Notes under the pieces: generated by a model
Databases searched by the model: none
Told to the model about the DNA's origin: nothing
Seen by the model: only the letters and a program-made list of their open reading frames with translations
In this document: positions 1 to 6,236 of the stretch, in pieces
Layout: each line of letters opens with the position of its first letter
Position numbering within the stretch: position 1 is the first letter of the stretch
Translations under genes and position numbers: made by a program
Source: a virus
Length of the DNA stretch: 20,174 nucleotides
IMG/VR virus record: IMGVR_UViG_3300033047_000121
Location: 1 to 20,174 of that record
Direction: 5' to 3' (one strand)

Positions 1-29
1 ATACCAATCCCGCTTAAACCTCACGCGTG
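1..29 (+). repeat. IS630 left terminal inverted repeat
   Basis: Begins ATACCAATCCCG. The reverse complement of 1129-1157 matches it at 25 of 29 positions, with a perfect 12-base outer block and a perfect 9-base inner block (CCTCACGCG). The transposase stop codon lies inside this repeat, as is common in compact IS elements. The window begins at or one base inside the tip. Confidence 0.85.
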
Positions 30-586
30 ATCCATTCGGTGGCGGTGATGGTTTTTAAACGCTCGGGGGTGAGGTTGTTCCAACTCGCCCGACACGCTCG
101 GTCGATGTCGGCTTCGTCCATGTACACCCGGTTGCTTAGGTCGTGCTGCCGCATCCACGCCCACACCCGCTCCATCGGCATCAGCTCCGGCGCATACGGC
201 GGCAAAAAAAATAACGTCATATTCATCGGCACCACCAACGCCTTGGCTTTGTGCCAACCCGCGCCGTCCAACACCAAGACCACGTGCGTATCTTGCCCCG
301 CTTCCTCGGCGATCATCCGCAGGTGCGTGCTCATCAAGTCGGTGCCGACGGTCGGCGCGATGAGCGCCGACGATTGGCCGGTCAACGGATTCACTGCTCC
401 GAAAACGTAACCCCACTGGTACTCGGTCTGCCGCACGACGCGAGGCGAGCCGCCACGCTCGGCCCACACGCGCGTCATCGTGCCTTGCTGGCCGATCCTT
501 GCTTCGTCTTGAAACCAGACCGCGATTTTTTGGTCGGGGTGTTTTTGCCTTGTTTTCTCGACAAAAAAGGGGCGTCCTCGACCCAT
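14..586 (-). CDS. IS630 transposase, frame B (DDE catalytic part)
   Basis: This frame carries the catalytic domain. The first Asp is in VWFQDEAR, the second in VLVLDGAGWH, and the Glu follows PPYAPELMPMERVW, matching the DDE signature of IS630 (DDE_3 type) transposases, which cut and paste DNA at TA sites. The motifs and spacing look intact. The in-frame ATG at 586 is probably not the real start, because the residues before FFVEKTRQ are out-of-frame sequence and the natural protein is the A-B fusion made by -1 frameshifting at 562-568. It overlaps frame A by 112 bases. The gene ends inside the left inverted repeat. Confidence 0.87.
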   Translation of the reverse strand: MGRGRPFFVEKTRQKHPDQKIAVWFQDEARIGQQGTMTRVWAERGGSPRVVRQTEYQWGYVFGAVNPLTGQSSALIAPTVGTDLMSTHLRMIAEEAGQDTHVVLVLDGAGWHKAKALVVPMNMTLFFLPPYAPELMPMERVWAWMRQHDLSNRVYMDEADIDRACRASWNNLTPERLKTITATEWITREV

Positions 587-1059
587 TGCTGCTGCGCTTC
601 GGGGTTAGACTTTCGGTGTTGTGGACGCGGCACCAACACCGAAAGGTTCAGCCGGTGTAGCAGGTCGTACACGCCCGAGAGTTGGTACTCGACGCCGAAC
701 TCTTGTTCGAGGATGCGTTGAAAGTCTCGGCCGCGCAGCGTGCACACGCCGTCGCTTTCACGCGGCCCGTCGAGCACCCGCTGCTTGAACGCTGCGTGTT
801 GCTGCGGAGCCAACTTGGTGGGCCGACCCGGCTGACGCTTCGGGGCAACCGCCGTCAACCCGTGGTTGCGGTAGGCGTAGCACCAACGCTGCACAAAGCT
901 GCGTGACCGCCCGAGCATCGCCGCCACCTCCAACGTCGGCTTGCCCGCGAGCGCCAACTGCATCGCCCGCAGCCGATCGCGTTGCTTGGCATTGGCCGCC
1001 TGGCGGATCAGTTGAGCCAGTTCGTCGGCGTCCTCGGGCTGACGTAAAGCGATTTCCAT
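475..1059 (-). CDS. IS630 transposase, frame A (DNA-binding N-terminal part)
   Basis: A 194-residue frame starting at an ATG (1057-1059). It holds the N-terminal helix-turn-helix domain (around TLEVAAMLGRSRSFVQRW), followed by a basic GRPTKL-type linker and a second winged-helix-like region (QRILEQEFGVEYQLSGVYDL), typical of IS630/Tc1-mariner transposases. It has no DDE catalytic residues by itself. The normal family sequence stops matching after the residues WVEDAPF, exactly where the run of six T sits, and resumes in the other frame. The last ~30 residues (LSRKQGKNTPTKK onward) look like out-of-frame translation. A -1 slip would join residues 1-165 to frame B and give a protein of about 348 residues, the usual family length. 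Unslipped product might bind the ends and act as an inhibitor; that is inference from other IS families. Confidence 0.85.
   Translation of the reverse strand: MEIALRQPEDADELAQLIRQAANAKQRDRLRAMQLALAGKPTLEVAAMLGRSRSFVQRWCYAYRNHGLTAVAPKRQPGRPTKLAPQQHAAFKQRVLDGPRESDGVCTLRGRDFQRILEQEFGVEYQLSGVYDLLHRLNLSVLVPRPQHRKSNPEAQQQWVEDAPFLSRKQGKNTPTKKSRSGFKTKQGSASKAR
562..568 (-). promoter_or_regulatory. -1 ribosomal frameshift site (T TTT TTG)
   Basis: On the minus strand frame A reads GCC CCT TTT TTG TCG. The heptamer T TTT TTG fits the X XXY YYZ slippery pattern in the correct phase. A -1 slip gives ...DAPF-FVEKTRQ..., which restores continuous family-like sequence into the DDE domain. I did not identify a downstream stimulatory pseudoknot by eye. 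Confidence 0.75.
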
Positions 1060-1128
1060 GGGCGTCTCCTGATGAAAACCGCAAGTCTCTCACGAACTCG
1101 CCAAAAGCGCAACCGAACAAGCGTCGTA

Positions 1129-1157
1129 CGCGCGTGAGGATTATTCGGGATTGGTAT
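1129..1157 (-). repeat. IS630 right terminal inverted repeat
   Basis: Ends GGGATTGGTAT and is the inverted copy of positions 1-29 with 4 mismatches. It lies about 70 bases upstream of the transposase start. The flanking DNA continues TAAT, giving a TATAAT hexamer across the junction at 1155-1160. Confidence 0.85.
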
Positions 1158-1212
1158 AATCCGCCCGAGCCAACCGGAATCATCATCGTTTTCTCCCGGG
1201 CTGGATTATACC
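1153..1212. repeat. Inverted repeat GGTATAATCC / GGATTATACC
   Basis: The 10-base arms at 1153-1162 and 1203-1212 are perfect reverse complements, and the homology extends inward with GCCCG against CGGGC after a one-base offset. The left arm straddles the IS right junction. It may be an operator, a leftover target of a related element, or the base of a long stem. The right arm overlaps the leftward -10 hexamer. Confidence 0.55.
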
Positions 1213-1523
1213 TAACATAAAACTAGCATCAAGACTCAAATCAAAAAAAACGCGGCAAAAAACCCCCACCCAAAAAATAGATAAAGTTTTTTTCGCCTTG
1301 TTTTTGTAGGGGATTCGTCCAAATCCGGGGGCAATCACGGAAATAACGCTGGCGCTTACTGCGCCCTTGAGGTAATCTGCCTCCGCGAGAGTGATGCCTC
1401 GCATGTCAGGTCCGCCCAACGGCCGACCACCCCCTACTCAAAACACAACCGTGAACCTTCGGGCGCACGGATCGCGTGACGGGCTGTGTCGAGCGATCCC
1501 TGCGCCTGCCTTTTGGGCACGCT
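1158..1523. other. Non-coding spacer between the IS and the phage genes
   Basis: About 365 bases with no convincing gene. The part from 1220 to 1320 is rich in A and T runs, unlike the GC-rich surroundings. It contains a 10-base inverted repeat (1153-1162 and 1203-1212) and a leftward promoter-like sequence (1205-1232). A minus-strand open frame at 1183-1419 needs a TTG start, has no visible ribosome site and ends in low-complexity T-run codons, so I do not call it. This segment may be the original intergenic or regulatory region interrupted by the IS. Confidence 0.6.
1205..1232 (-). promoter_or_regulatory. Putative sigma70-like promoter, leftward
   Basis: On the minus strand, TTGATG (1227-1232), a 16-base spacer and a perfect TATAAT (1205-1210). 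It points toward the transposase start at 1059, about 140 bases downstream and across the IS right end. It lies outside the IS, so it may originally have served a neighbouring gene and now drive the transposase. Sequence match only. Confidence 0.45.
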
Positions 1524-1811
1524 GTGTTATCCATCAAGCTCAAAACCGGCGAAGAAATCCGCCTCGACGCCGAGCTCGGCGGCGAGTCCGTTGTCATCCA
1601 CGTCAAACTCCGCCGAGACGGCAAGGGGCTGGTCGTTGATGCCCCGTCCGCCGTCGGCTTGTCCCGCGTCGCGCCAACGGTTGGCCGGCAAAAAATCCAA
1701 GACGCCGTGGTCCGCGTCAAAAATGAACTCGCTTGGTGTGGTCATCGGCGTCGTTTCGTGCGGCAAGCCGCCGCCCTCCGCCCGCGAGAGGAGGCCGCCT
1801 GTGGATCGTGA
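1524..1811 (+). CDS. Possible CsrA-like small protein
   Basis: A 95-residue frame from a GTG at 1524; an alternative GTG at 1476 would add 16 residues, and neither has a strong ribosome site. The N-terminal part (VLSIKLKTGEEIRL, then VVIHVKLRRDGKGLVVDAPSAVGLSR, read as two adjoining segments) resembles CsrA/RsmA RNA-binding proteins: a GE after the first strand, alternating beta strands, and an AP-xx-V-xxx-R signature near residue 40-50. CsrA dimers bind GGA motifs in mRNA leaders. The C-terminal ~40 residues have no recognisable family and are Arg/Ala-rich. The frame overlaps the next gene by 11 bases. The family assignment is tentative, and the frame could also be an unrelated beta-rich protein. 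Confidence 0.4.
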   Translation: MLSIKLKTGEEIRLDAELGGESVVIHVKLRRDGKGLVVDAPSAVGLSRVAPTVGRQKIQDAVVRVKNELAWCGHRRRFVRQAAALRPREEAACGS

Positions 1812-2073
1812 AGCCCTCACCCTCCGCGTCCGCGAAATCGCCGCCGAACACTTCGGCGTCGAACTCGACCAGGTCCGGCCCGAGTCGCACCTGATCAGCG
1901 ACCTCGGCGGTGACGGCCTCGACGTGATCGAACTGATTTTGGAACTCGAAGACGAGTTTGAGGTTGGACTCAACGACCCCGACCCCGACTACGAAGACGC
2001 CGAGACGATCCAATCGCTCGTCACCGACCTCATCGCCGCAACCCCCGCCCCCGGAAACTCAACACCCCAATAA
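1801..2073 (+). CDS. Acyl carrier protein-like protein without the modified serine
   Basis: A 90-residue acidic protein from GTG 1801, preceded by a strong ribosome site (GAGAGGAGG at 1785-1793). The fold signature of acyl carrier proteins is clear: an N-terminal helix (REIAAEHFGVELDQV), then SHLISDLGGDGLDVIELI, LELEDEFEVGLNDP, and a final helix (AETIQSLVTDLIAA). In true ACPs the centre reads D-S-L and the serine carries 4'-phosphopantetheine; here it reads D-G-L with Gly39, so the protein should not be able to carry acyl groups. It may act as a protein-protein interaction module. It sits at the start of the phage operon, before the putative membrane and packaging genes, with no fatty acid or polyketide genes nearby. 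Confidence 0.78.
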   Translation: MDREALTLRVREIAAEHFGVELDQVRPESHLISDLGGDGLDVIELILELEDEFEVGLNDPDPDYEDAETIQSLVTDLIAATPAPGNSTPQ

Positions 2074-2084
2074 TTTCCCCCACA

Positions 2085-2102
2085 CGCCGCACGGAAGCGG
2101 CG
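2085..2102 (+). other. Short hairpin in the spacer after the ACP-like gene
   Basis: A perfect 6-base stem (CGCCGC at 2085-2090, GCGGCG at 2097-2102) with loop ACGGAA. No T run follows, so it does not look like a rho-independent terminator. It lies 17 bases before the GTG proposed for the next gene and could affect its translation or stabilise an mRNA end. Confidence 0.4.
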
Positions 2103-2119
2103 AGAAACAAAACACGGAC

Positions 2120-2605
2120 GTGAACAAAAACACCACCAAAACAACGAAAAACGCCCGAGGCGGCGACCACGCGGTCGTCACGCTGGGCGCGTTTTGTGTG
2201 CTAGTAAAACCGGGTCAAAAAGAAAACGAAGGCGAGGTCGTCCAGGTCGCTTCAAACCCCATCGCCCCCATCGTCGCGCGGTCCGCCACGTTTGTGCCAC
2301 TGGGCAAAAAGCTCCGCCGCCGCTGCGCCGTCTTGCAACCCGGCGACTTGCTGGCCGTTCCCATCACCAGCGAAGACGGCAAAACTCTCCTCGGCCACGC
2401 CGAAGTCGAAGTCCACCGCGTCGCGCACCCCCGCTGCGTCGTCGATCTGATCGAAGTCGATCCCCGCCGGCCCCACGCCACCGACGACGACCTCCTCACC
2501 AGCGCCCCCACCCACTACCTCTACCCCGCCCCCGCCCCCGGAAGCTCCGGAAGCCAGGGCGATCCCACCCCCGAATCCACCGCGAAGCCGAAGGAAAAAT
2601 CATGA
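2120..2605 (+). CDS. Unknown phage protein with a Pro/Ser-rich tail
   Basis: A 161-residue frame. I place the start at GTG 2120 because the upstream part of the frame overlaps the ACP-like gene out of phase. The ribosome site is weak, so the start is uncertain. The first ~18 residues are rich in Asn, Lys and Thr from an A-rich stretch. A beta-rich central region (VVTLGAFCVLVKPGQ ... LQPGDLLAVPITSEDGKTLL ... VHRVAHPRCVVDLIEVDP) resembles a small beta-barrel. The last ~30 residues are low-complexity, including PAPAPGSSGSQG encoded by copies of the dispersed CCGGAAG repeat. I recognise no family. Its stop overlaps the next start (ATGA), so it is translated with the lipoprotein gene. Confidence 0.62.
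   Translation: MNKNTTKTTKNARGGDHAVVTLGAFCVLVKPGQKENEGEVVQVASNPIAPIVARSATFVPLGKKLRRRCAVLQPGDLLAVPITSEDGKTLLGHAEVEVHRVAHPRCVVDLIEVDPRRPHATDDDLLTSAPTHYLYPAPAPGSSGSQGDPTPESTAKPKEKS
2535..2553 (+). repeat. Dispersed CCGGAAG repeat, two copies in coding sequence
   Basis: CCCCCGGAAG followed two bases later by CCGGAAG. Read in frame it encodes Pro-Gly-Ser-Ser-Gly-Ser with GGA AGC codon pairs, whereas glycine in neighbouring genes is mostly GGC. It belongs to the dispersed family also seen at 7554-7678, 9479-9500 and 14101-14143. Confidence 0.6.
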
Positions 2606-3228
2606 AACGATCCCGCGTCTCACTCACCGCCGCCGCCGCGTTTATCGCCGTCCTGCTCACCGCTAGCGCGGGCTGTGCGACGCAAGACCTCGCCGCTCTC
2701 AAGACCGCCGCCATCGAGGCCCGCGCCGTTTCGGACGACCTCGACCCCGTCATCGCCGACATCCAAGCGGAGCTCGCCGACGCCCCCGGAAACGCGCCGC
2801 TCATCGCCGCACTCAAAACCGCTCGGAAAGAAAAATCTGCCTACGACGCCATCGCCGACGGCTACCTCGCCAAGATCGCCGACGTGACCGAACCCGCCGA
2901 CCTGATCGGCGAGGCATTGGCGGCCATCGCCCCGGCCCTGCCGCCGCCGTGGGGCACCTACATCGGCCTCGCTGGCACACTCATCGCCGGCGTCTCCGAG
3001 GCCCGCCGCCGCCGACTTAAACGCGCCGCCCACAACGTAATTACCTCCATCGAAAAGACCAAAACCGACGACATCATTGACTTTGAGATCGGCGGCAACG
3101 AACTCCGCAGCCGCATGAGTACCGACGCCCAAAAGCTCGTCGAAGACGTGCGAGCCAAACTCCTGCCGGCCAAGATCAAACCCCTGCCCGTCTTCGTCGA
3201 GGACGGCCAAGAACTCACCGCCGCCTAG
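2602..3228 (+). CDS. Predicted phage lipoprotein with a second hydrophobic segment
   Basis: A 208-residue protein starting at ATG 2602, coupled by an ATGA overlap to the preceding gene. The N-terminus is a lipoprotein signal: basic MKRSR, a hydrophobic stretch (AAAAFIAVLLTAS) and a lipobox SAGC, so Cys25 should be lipidated. A helical region rich in Ala, Asp and Lys follows (about residues 28-100). A second hydrophobic segment (APALPPPWGTYIGLAGTLIAG, in two parts around residues 110-133) precedes a basic cluster (EARRRRLKR). This resembles small membrane-associated phage proteins found near lysis genes. It might act as an outer-membrane lysis protein or in surface exclusion, but I cannot assign a specific function. 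No endolysin is seen in the window. Confidence 0.72.
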   Translation: MKRSRVSLTAAAAFIAVLLTASAGCATQDLAALKTAAIEARAVSDDLDPVIADIQAELADAPGNAPLIAALKTARKEKSAYDAIADGYLAKIADVTEPADLIGEALAAIAPALPPPWGTYIGLAGTLIAGVSEARRRRLKRAAHNVITSIEKTKTDDIIDFEIGGNELRSRMSTDAQKLVEDVRAKLLPAKIKPLPVFVEDGQELTAA

Positions 3229-3326
3229 CCAACCCCCGATCGCCGGCGTCTGACCGAAAGGCCAGCCGCCGGTTTCTCCCCCCGGAATCCACCGCGATTC
3301 GCTGCACGTCCCACCCGGAAGACCCT
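3229..3326 (+). other. Spacer with hairpin and CCCGGAA repeat copies
   Basis: A 98-base gap. It contains a potential stem CCGGCG (3243-3248) / CGCCGG (3267-3272) followed by TTTCTCC, a weak terminator-like structure, and two copies of the dispersed motif: CCCCCCGGAA (ending 3286) and ACCCGGAAGA (near 3313-3322). The second copy lies just upstream of ATG 3327 and its GGAAG may act as the ribosome binding site. Confidence 0.45.
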
Positions 3327-3737
3327 ATGAACGCCATGAGCACCCTTGCCGTTAGCGAATCATTGAGCATCGCGTTTTTTGCGATCAATATGGTGGTGTC
3401 GCTCGCCGTGACACTCGGGATGTTTTGGCTCAAGGCTCAACTCCAAGAGATGACCGGCCTTAAAAACGACGCACGCGAGTACGCCAGCCAACTCATCAAA
3501 GAAAAGTTTGACCAGCTTGGCGTTAGCATCGCCACCATCCACAAACGCCTCGAACGCGGCGACGACAGCTTCCGCGAAAACCTCGACCGCGACCACAAAC
3601 TCGAACTCAAAACTTTACAGGTCGTCGAATCGATCAAGCGCGAAATGGCCACCCGGATCGAGCTCCAACGCCTCGCCGATCAGATCCAAAAACACGGTAC
3701 CCGCCTCGCCGCAGTCGAACAACGAGGTGCCGCGTGA
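3327..3737 (+). CDS. Membrane-anchored coiled-coil protein, DUF2730/Mu gp25-like
   Basis: A 136-residue protein. One membrane span lies near the N-terminus (about residues 12-36, FFAINMVVSLAVTLGMFWL), followed by a long charged helical region with heptad-like spacing to the C-terminus. This topology and its place directly before the packaging genes match the DUF2730 group (gp25-like) of Mu-related phages, whose function is unsettled. An i-spanin-like role is an alternative, given the upstream lipoprotein: an inner-membrane coiled-coil protein next to a lipoprotein is the usual spanin arrangement, although the order and sizes are not typical. ATG 3327 is followed by another ATG at 3336. The stop overlaps the next start (ATGA at 3734). 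Confidence 0.65.
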   Translation: MNAMSTLAVSESLSIAFFAINMVVSLAVTLGMFWLKAQLQEMTGLKNDAREYASQLIKEKFDQLGVSIATIHKRLERGDDSFRENLDRDHKLELKTLQVVESIKREMATRIELQRLADQIQKHGTRLAAVEQRGAA

Positions 3738-4096
3738 GCCGCGACCAGCACACACAACTCAAACGCCACGCCCGCGTCCGCGCCAAGATGCTCGTGGCGA
3801 TCCACGCCGCCCGCGCGAATCAGCACGGCGGCTGGATCACCGGGCGCGGCGTGATCGAATCCCTCGCCTGGTGCGGCCCCGACTACCGCATGGCCGACGA
3901 CGCGGAAGCCATGGGCCTGCTGCAAGACCTCGTCTCGCTAGGCTACGCCGACGAGCAAGACAACCGCGAAGACCACGCCCAGCCCTACGGCCTCGACCAC
4001 CTCACCTACTGCGTCTCCGCCAAGGGCGTGGGCTTTATCAACCGCGCCGAGCCAGCGACCGCGATGATCGATGACGGGAGGATCGTCAATCCATGA
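3734..4096 (+). CDS. Small winged-helix-like phage protein
   Basis: A 120-residue protein coupled by ATGA overlaps on both sides. The predicted layout is helices (LKRHARVRAKMLVAIHAAR), a turn, more helices (AEAMGLLQDLVSLGYADEQ), then a strand pair (LTYCVSAKGVGFINR), which looks like a winged helix. Mu-like phages carry a similar small protein (the VpaChn25_0724-type group) just before gp27/gp28, ending in a comparable T-x-x-G hairpin. I infer the relationship from layout and position. It may assist packaging or regulate the operon. No catalytic residues are evident. Confidence 0.6.
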   Translation: MSRDQHTQLKRHARVRAKMLVAIHAARANQHGGWITGRGVIESLAWCGPDYRMADDAEAMGLLQDLVSLGYADEQDNREDHAQPYGLDHLTYCVSAKGVGFINRAEPATAMIDDGRIVNP

Positions 4097-4800
4097 GCCA
4101 CGCGACGCCCTCCAACACGATGATGCCGCCCGCCGAGACGATGGCCGCGCAGGCGATCGGACGGCTTGCCGCCGACGGCTACACCTCCTCGCTGATGAGG
4201 CTTGCGCGGCCGCTGCTCAACGAGCTTGGTCGCCGGCTCGTCGAACCCGGCAGCAAACGATCGGACACCATCGCGTGGCTCGAGGAGCGGGGCGTCGAGA
4301 TGCCCGATCGCAACGTCGATCGGTTCGCGCAGCGCTTCCGCGAAACGTACAAAAAAATCGTGATTGAGTGGGGCGACAAACGACTCGTCGCGGAACTATC
4401 CGCCGACCCGGCGTTTAGCGCCGACGACTTGCAACGCCTGATTAAAAACCGCACGACGTGGCTCTTTGCCCAGGAGGTTATGGCCGCGAACCCCGGCGAC
4501 CTCGACAACGGCCGCGCCTCGAACATCCTCTCGCTCATCATCGCCGCTGACAAGGCCAAGCTCGAACAAGAAAAATTCGCGCTCGCCACGCGGCAGGCGT
4601 CCGACCGCGCGGCGAAGCTGACGGCGGAAGTCTATCGTATGCAGGTCGAAACCGAGCAGAAGCGGCTACGCATTGATGAGCGTGTAAAGGCGCTTCAAAC
4701 GCGCATCGACGACCTGTCGAAACGCGCTGAACGAGGTCAAATCATCGACCCGTCGGTCTTCCAGAAGATCCGCGACGACCTCACGGGGGTGGCTGCCTGA
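4093..4800 (+). CDS. DUF3486/Mu gp27-like protein, putative small terminase subunit
   Basis: A 235-residue, mostly helical protein directly before the large terminase gene. The segment ELGRRLVEPGSKRSDTIAWLEERGVEM, then NVDRFAQRFRETYKKI, resembles the DNA-binding N-terminal domain of Mu gp27-type proteins (DUF3486), in which a helix-turn-helix is followed by a long oligomerising helical region. The C-terminal half (about residues 155-225) is strongly charged and probably coiled coil (QVETEQKRLRIDERVKALQT). In phages of this organisation it is thought to recognise DNA for packaging and load the large subunit. It starts with an ATGA overlap at 4093, and its TGA shares one base with the ATG of the next gene. 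Confidence 0.75.
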   Translation: MSHATPSNTMMPPAETMAAQAIGRLAADGYTSSLMRLARPLLNELGRRLVEPGSKRSDTIAWLEERGVEMPDRNVDRFAQRFRETYKKIVIEWGDKRLVAELSADPAFSADDLQRLIKNRTTWLFAQEVMAANPGDLDNGRASNILSLIIAADKAKLEQEKFALATRQASDRAAKLTAEVYRMQVETEQKRLRIDERVKALQTRIDDLSKRAERGQIIDPSVFQKIRDDLTGVAA

Positions 4801-6236
4801 TGGTCGCACAAGCTTACGATTCTAAGATCACTCTCGACCCCGCGCAGAAGCGGTTTTTCGACGACGACTCGCGCGTCCAGGTGGTTAACTGGCATCGCCA
4901 AAAAGGCAAGGACTTCACGACGGCGGCCAAGGCGGTGCTTAGCGCAATGGAAACCGGCCAGGACTGGTTTATCGTTTCGTTGACGCAGCGGCAAGCCGAC
5001 GCCACGTTTGCCAAGTGCAAAAAATGGGCGCGGCGATATCAGTCGATGATCGGGAAGTTCAGCGAAGTCGAACACGAAGAGCGGGCGGAGTGGGACGAAA
5101 AACTCCAGCACATGTTTGTCTTCAAGTCGCGCGAGCTTGTCTTGCCCAACGGCGGTCGCGTCGTCTCGCTGCCCGGCCGCGATCCCGACGCCCTTGCGGG
5201 CCTGACCGGCAACGTGATTTTAACCGAGTTCGGATTGTTCCCCAAGGGGGGATACGAGCACTGGCGGGTGGTGTTTCCGTTGGCGACGCGCGGCTTCCGT
5301 GTGATCGCCATCAGCACCCCGCGCGGTAAAGAAACCAAGTTTTATGAGCTTTGCAGCCAGCCGGAAATCTACTCGGTCCACACCTGCGATATCTACCAAT
5401 CGATCGCGGACGGGTTTGTGCTGCGTGACCAAAACGGCGACCCCACCGACATCGAAACCTACAAGGCGCTGTACGGCGACGAGGTGGGCTGGCAACGAGA
5501 ATACGAGTGCAAGTTTATGGGCGCGCTCGACGCGCTGATTAAGTGGGCGCTGATTGAGGCGGCGGCGAGGTCCGGCGAAGGGATGGCGTTTGATTACCTG
5601 CGCATCGACGGCGACGCCGGGTGGGACGCCGGGTTCTTTTCATTCGCCAAAACCGAATCCGGCCGGTGCGAGCACGGCTGGGACGTGGCTCGCCACGGCG
5701 ACCTCTCGGTGCTGTGGACCAACCAGTCACGCGGCGAGACGCGGCACCTGCGCAGCCTCGTGATCATGAGTGACACGACCTTTGCGCTCCAGCGAACGGT
5801 TGTGTGTGCGGCGATGGACGCTAACGCCTCAAGCGTTGGGTGCGGCGACTCGACCGGCCTAGGCATGGACTCGAACGAAACGCTCGAAGCCAGGTACACC
5901 CAGCGTTGGGAGGGCGTCAACTTCGGCGGCAAACGCAAGAGCGACTTGGGCAGCGGCTTGGCGACGGCGTTCCGCGACCGTAGCCAAACCCTACCGGGTC
6001 TCGGCGAATACAAGTTCATCGCCACCGACGTCTACGCCGTGCAGCGCGACGCAAGCAAAGAGGGTGTCGTCGGAGCCGATGGCAAGTCGACGCTCAAGCT
6101 CGTCGAGAGTCAAAACCCGCTGCTACCCGAGAGCCACTGCGACATCGCCTACGCGGCGGCGCTGGCGATCCGTTCCGGTCACCGCGTGTCGCTGCCCGTT
6201 CCCCGGGTCGGCTACGCCTACGGGGAGGCGTCATGA
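4800..6236 (+). CDS. Terminase large subunit (Mu gp28-like)
   Basis: A 478-residue packaging ATPase and nuclease that docks on the portal, pumps DNA into procapsids and cuts it. ATPase domain: a deviant Walker A at residues 33-38 (RQKGKD), a Walker B-like strand VILTEF with catalytic Glu143, and the coupling-type motif STPRG (about 172-176). Nuclease domain (RNase H-like): candidate metal-binding acids in GWDVARHGD (Asp295), GCGDSTGLGMD (Asp350) and SHCDIAYAAA (Asp448). The length is typical of the family. The Walker B acid before Glu is Thr here (LTEF rather than DEF), as tolerated in some terminases. The ATG shares its A with the previous stop, and the end overlaps the portal start. Confidence 0.92.
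   Translation: MVAQAYDSKITLDPAQKRFFDDDSRVQVVNWHRQKGKDFTTAAKAVLSAMETGQDWFIVSLTQRQADATFAKCKKWARRYQSMIGKFSEVEHEERAEWDEKLQHMFVFKSRELVLPNGGRVVSLPGRDPDALAGLTGNVILTEFGLFPKGGYEHWRVVFPLATRGFRVIAISTPRGKETKFYELCSQPEIYSVHTCDIYQSIADGFVLRDQNGDPTDIETYKALYGDEVGWQREYECKFMGALDALIKWALIEAAARSGEGMAFDYLRIDGDAGWDAGFFSFAKTESGRCEHGWDVARHGDLSVLWTNQSRGETRHLRSLVIMSDTTFALQRTVVCAAMDANASSVGCGDSTGLGMDSNETLEARYTQRWEGVNFGGKRKSDLGSGLATAFRDRSQTLPGLGEYKFIATDVYAVQRDASKEGVVGADGKSTLKLVESQNPLLPESHCDIAYAAALAIRSGHRVSLPVPRVGYAYGEAS

Larger units (their letters stand above)
1..1157 (-). mobile_element. IS630-family insertion sequence
   Basis: A complete or nearly complete IS630-family element. Its ends are imperfect inverted repeats that match at 25 of 29 positions (1-29 and 1129-1157). 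Between them lies a two-frame DDE transposase on the minus strand, joined by a -1 slippery site. IS630 elements insert at TA dinucleotides and duplicate them; the right tip reads TTGGTATAAT, compatible with a TA junction. The left flank is outside the window, so the target duplication cannot be tested. The element lies just upstream of the phage genes and is transcribed away from them. Confidence 0.9.

Noticed and set aside
1132-1160. Rightward promoter using TATAAT at 1155-1160
   Set aside because: The -10 is perfect, but no -35-like sequence exists 16-18 bases upstream, so I do not call it; it could only work as an extended or activated promoter.
1183-1419. A 78-codon minus-strand frame beside the IS
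   Set aside because: It needs a TTG start (or an ATG five codons later), has no ribosome site and ends in codons from T runs. The N-terminal half looks somewhat protein-like, so I keep it only as a weak possibility.
2194-2601. Upstream extension of the lipoprotein frame
   Set aside because: The extra 136 residues are Arg/Pro-rich out-of-frame sequence overlapping the previous gene; the signal peptide with lipobox fixes the start at 2602.
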